Origin: CAYSLA01 sp964431685
GTDB lineage: Bacteria > Armatimonadota > UBA5829
Assembly: GCA_964431685.1 (NCBI GenBank)
Contig: CAYSLA010000168.1
Location: 1-7,490 of the forward strand
Direction: 5' to 3'
Length of the DNA stretch: 7,490 nt
Shown here: piece after piece, positions 5,661 to 7,490 of the stretch
Layout: each line of letters opens with the position of its first letter
Position numbering within the stretch: the first letter of the stretch is position 1
Program-made: the position numbers and the translations under genes
The notes under the pieces: generated by a model
What the model saw: only the letters and a program-made list of their open reading frames with translations
Told to the model about the DNA's origin: nothing
Database searches by the model: none

Positions 5661-7352
5661 TTATTCTACAATCGCTCCCTTTGCGGCCGAGGACACCATT
5701 CGCGCGTACCGCACCAGGTAACCCTGCTTAACCCGAGGCTCGGGCGCTTTCCACTCGGCTCGCCGCCTGGCAAGTTCCTCGTCGGACAAGTCAACCGACA
5801 TACTCTTGCCGGCAATGTCTATCTTGATGACGTCGCCATCTTTGAGCAGCCCGATCGGGCCGCCAGCAGCCGCCTCGGGCGAAACGTGCCCGATGGCCGC
5901 ACCTCGGGTTGCGCCACTGAACCGACCGTCAGTGATAAGGGCGATGTCTTTGCCCATTCCAAGGCCGGAGACCGTCGCCGTTGCGGTCAGCATCTCCCGC
6001 ATACCTGGGCCGCCTCTGGGTCCCTCGTTGCGAATGACGATGACCGTGCCCTTGCCAATCTTGCCGTCCAGCAGAGCCTTGACCGCGTCATCTTCACCCT
6101 CAAACACCATCGCCTTGCCCTCAAACAGCCACGCCTCCGGCTCCACGGCCGATTGTTTGACAACCGCGCCATCCGGGCACAAGTTGCCACGCAGCACCGC
6201 AAGGCCGCCAACCTCGTGATACGGGCGGTCGATGGGGTGGATCACGTCCTCATTCCGTATCTTCACACCCTCAAGGTTTTCACCAAGAGTCCTTCCGGTT
6301 ACGGTCTTGACCGAAAGATCGACAAGCCCCTTCTTCGCAAGCTCGTTCATCACCGCCGGCACTCCGCCGGCCTCGTCGAAGTCCTGCATGTGGTGGATAA
6401 CCTGCTTCGATGGATCGTCGGACGGGTGCGCTATCGCCGGGCTGAGAGTCACCACGTGCGGTGTCTTCGCGCTGAGATCATTGAGCACGTCCAGGTGAAA
6501 ATCGATTCCTGCCTCGTGAGCAATCGCGGGCACGTGCAGGGTTGTGTTCGTGGAACAACCCAGAGCCAGATCAACAGCCAGTGCATTCCTGAAAGCCGCA
6601 TCGGTCATAACGTCGCGAGGCCGTATGTCTTCGTCGATAAGCTCCATTATCTTCATTCCTGCGTGTTTGGCAAGGCGAATCCGCTTCGCGTGCACCGCGG
6701 GTATGGTGCCGTTACCAGGCAGTCCCATTCCAAGAGCCTCGGTCAGGCAGTTCATGGAGTTCGCAGTAAACATCCCGGCGCAGCTTCCGCAACCCGGACA
6801 GGCGTTCTCCTCCATTTCACACAGGTCCTGCTCGGTGATCTTGCCGGCAAGCACTGCTCCGGCACCCTCAAATAGTTGCGTAACCGATATGTCTCTTCCG
6901 CGGAACCGGCCCGCCATCATAGGCCCGCCGCTGAGGACAATAGTCGGCACGTTGACTCGTGCCGCAGCCATCAGCATACCGGGCACGATCTTGTCGCAGT
7001 TGGGTATCAGGATGAGAGCGTCGAACGCGTGGGCCTTGGCCATACACTCAATCGAATCGGCGATCAGTTCTCTGGTAACCAGGGAGTAACGCATGCCTTC
7101 GTGCCCCATGGCGATCCCGTCGCACACGCCGATTACGCCGAACTCCATCGGCGTCCCGCCGGCCATTCTAACACCGGCCTTGGCGGCTTCAGCGATCTTG
7201 TCCAGGTTGATGTGCCCCGGCACAATCTCGTTCCAGGAGTTGGCAATGCCCACCAACGGGCTGAACATCTCTTCGTCGGTGTAGCCCATAGACTTGAACA
7301 GCGCTCTGTGCGCCGCCCGTTCGTGCCCCGTTCTTACCACATCGCTTTTCAA
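5661..7352 (-). CDS. ilvD: Dihydroxyacid dehydratase, [4Fe-4S]-type signature
   Basis: Dehydrates 2,3-dihydroxyisovalerate and 2,3-dihydroxy-3-methylvalerate to the corresponding 2-keto acids, the third shared step of the pathway. With the TTG at 7350-7352 it is 563 residues and begins MKSDVVRTG-HERAAHRAL, the usual IlvD N-terminus; a TTG five codons earlier has no ribosome binding site. Cluster cysteines are C119 (IPNCDK) and C191 (CPGCGSCAGMF). At the position of the third cysteine of [2Fe-2S] enzymes (PCN) this protein has PGH (G46), as in the [4Fe-4S] E. coli type. The GRFSGATRGAAIGH motif with S479, the likely catalytic serine, is intact. Between LSPA and HHMQDFDEAGG there is an apparent extra stretch of about 11-13 residues (AHPSDDPSKQV). 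It is the first gene of the cluster. Confidence 0.97.
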   Translation of the reverse strand: MKSDVVRTGHERAAHRALFKSMGYTDEEMFSPLVGIANSWNEIVPGHINLDKIAEAAKAGVRMAGGTPMEFGVIGVCDGIAMGHEGMRYSLVTRELIADSIECMAKAHAFDALILIPNCDKIVPGMLMAAARVNVPTIVLSGGPMMAGRFRGRDISVTQLFEGAGAVLAGKITEQDLCEMEENACPGCGSCAGMFTANSMNCLTEALGMGLPGNGTIPAVHAKRIRLAKHAGMKIMELIDEDIRPRDVMTDAAFRNALAVDLALGCSTNTTLHVPAIAHEAGIDFHLDVLNDLSAKTPHVVTLSPAIAHPSDDPSKQVIHHMQDFDEAGGVPAVMNELAKKGLVDLSVKTVTGRTLGENLEGVKIRNEDVIHPIDRPYHEVGGLAVLRGNLCPDGAVVKQSAVEPEAWLFEGKAMVFEGEDDAVKALLDGKIGKGTVIVIRNEGPRGGPGMREMLTATATVSGLGMGKDIALITDGRFSGATRGAAIGHVSPEAAAGGPIGLLKDGDVIKIDIAGKSMSVDLSDEELARRRAEWKAPEPRVKQGYLVRYARMVSSAAKGAIVE

Positions 7353-7447
7353 CTCATCGCCCCCCAAGTTAGCACGTAATTAGCAAAACACCCCTCACTC
7401 AAAATGCCTTCTGCATTTTCAGGAGCGAGAGGTTGTCGAGTACTCAT
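7349..7447 (-). CDS. Possible 32-codon leader ORF overlapping the ilvD start
   Basis: An ATG at 7445-7447 opens a 32-codon frame (MSTRQPLAPENAEGIL..., ending NYVLTWGAMS) whose TGA overlaps the ilvD TTG start as TTGA. The only upstream signal is AAGG four nt before the ATG, and an in-frame TAA lies just upstream. The peptide has Ile-Leu and Val-Leu pairs but no run of Ile, Leu or Val codons, so it is not a classical attenuator peptide. Codons 5-20 lie inside the hairpin at 7390-7433. I do not recognise the peptide. It may be a chance frame, or a short coupling or regulatory ORF. Confidence 0.3.
   Translation of the reverse strand: MSTRQPLAPENAEGILSEGCFANYVLTWGAMS
7360..7365 (-). promoter_or_regulatory. 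ilvD ribosome binding site
   Basis: Six consecutive G on the minus strand are followed by a 7-nt spacer and the TTG at 7352. It is not a perfect AGGAGG, but it is the only purine-rich site here and favours this TTG over the one at 7367. Confidence 0.55.
7390..7433 (-). promoter_or_regulatory. Long leader hairpin upstream of ilvD
   Basis: In the transcript sense, ACCTCTCGCTC pairs with GAGTGAGGGGT (11 bp, two of them G-U); then, after a 3-nt bulge, AAAATGC pairs with GCATTTT (7 bp) around a 5-nt loop. The sequence TGTTTTGC follows, so it could act as a weak intrinsic terminator or attenuator, or could end an upstream transcript. The hairpin ends 37 nt before the ilvD start. I see no T-box consensus in the leader portion available, and nothing recognisable in 7448-7490. 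Confidence 0.55.
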
Positions 7448-7490
7448 ATGACCTTAGTTTCAGCCCTGACCAACGACGACGTCGCGGACC

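Noticed and set aside
5478..6875. Long plus-strand reading frame of 465 codons opposite ilvD
   Set aside because: It is antisense to a clear full-length ilvD, has no recognisable motif, and its Arg-, His- and Ser-rich composition is typical of shadow frames opposite GC-rich genes.
7448..7490. Promoter upstream of ilvD (TTGGTC and TCATAT 16 nt apart)
   Set aside because: The putative -10 matches the consensus at only three of six positions and just 43 nt of upstream sequence is available, so it cannot be supported.
7353..7490. T-box or leucine/isoleucine attenuator leader
   Set aside because: No T-box antiterminator consensus is visible and the short leader frame has no run of Ile, Leu or Val codons.

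Overview
This window is a branched-chain amino acid biosynthesis locus, read entirely from the minus strand. In transcription order (right to left) it holds ilvD, ilvB, ilvN, a small membrane-protein gene, ilvC and leuA. All five enzymes are full length with catalytic residues intact. I see no mobile element, CRISPR array, tRNA, rRNA or defence system, and no obviously undescribed system. The unusual material is in the spacers and in a few enzyme details.

Organism: base composition is moderately GC-rich. Three of six genes are best started at TTG or GTG, with purine-rich ribosome binding sites. The dihydroxyacid dehydratase has the glycine signature of the oxygen-sensitive [4Fe-4S] type, and the ketol-acid reductoisomerase has an acidic NADH-type cofactor loop; both would suit an anaerobe or microaerophile. 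The spacer between ilvB and ilvN carries palindromic repeats with GTCATTCC...GAGGAATC arms, a kind of dispersed repeat I recall from several deep-branching or uncultured bacterial groups. This is a bacterium, but I cannot name the phylum: Armatimonadota, Chloroflexota and clostridia-like Firmicutes are all possible.

Layout: 7353-7490 is the leader upstream of ilvD. It contains a long hairpin and a possible 32-codon leader ORF whose stop overlaps the ilvD TTG start. ilvD (5661-7352) is followed by a 158-nt spacer with a near-perfect 12+2+12 palindrome and a 13-bp hairpin. Then come ilvB (3820-5502), a 170-nt spacer with three half-copies of a palindromic repeat plus an 11-bp tandem duplication, and ilvN (3137-3649). 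ilvN overlaps a three-helix membrane-protein gene (2769-3140) by GTGA. A 79-nt spacer leads to ilvC (1688-2689), and a 126-nt spacer with two more hairpins leads to leuA (2-1561), whose stop codon lies at the left edge.

How the genes work together: IlvB and IlvN form acetohydroxyacid synthase, which makes acetolactate or acetohydroxybutyrate. IlvC isomerises and reduces these, and IlvD dehydrates the products to 2-ketoisovalerate or 2-keto-3-methylvalerate. LeuA condenses 2-ketoisovalerate with acetyl-CoA, committing carbon to leucine. The remaining leucine genes (leuC, leuD, leuB) and the transaminase ilvE are not in this window and may lie beyond leuA. The membrane protein has no assigned role.
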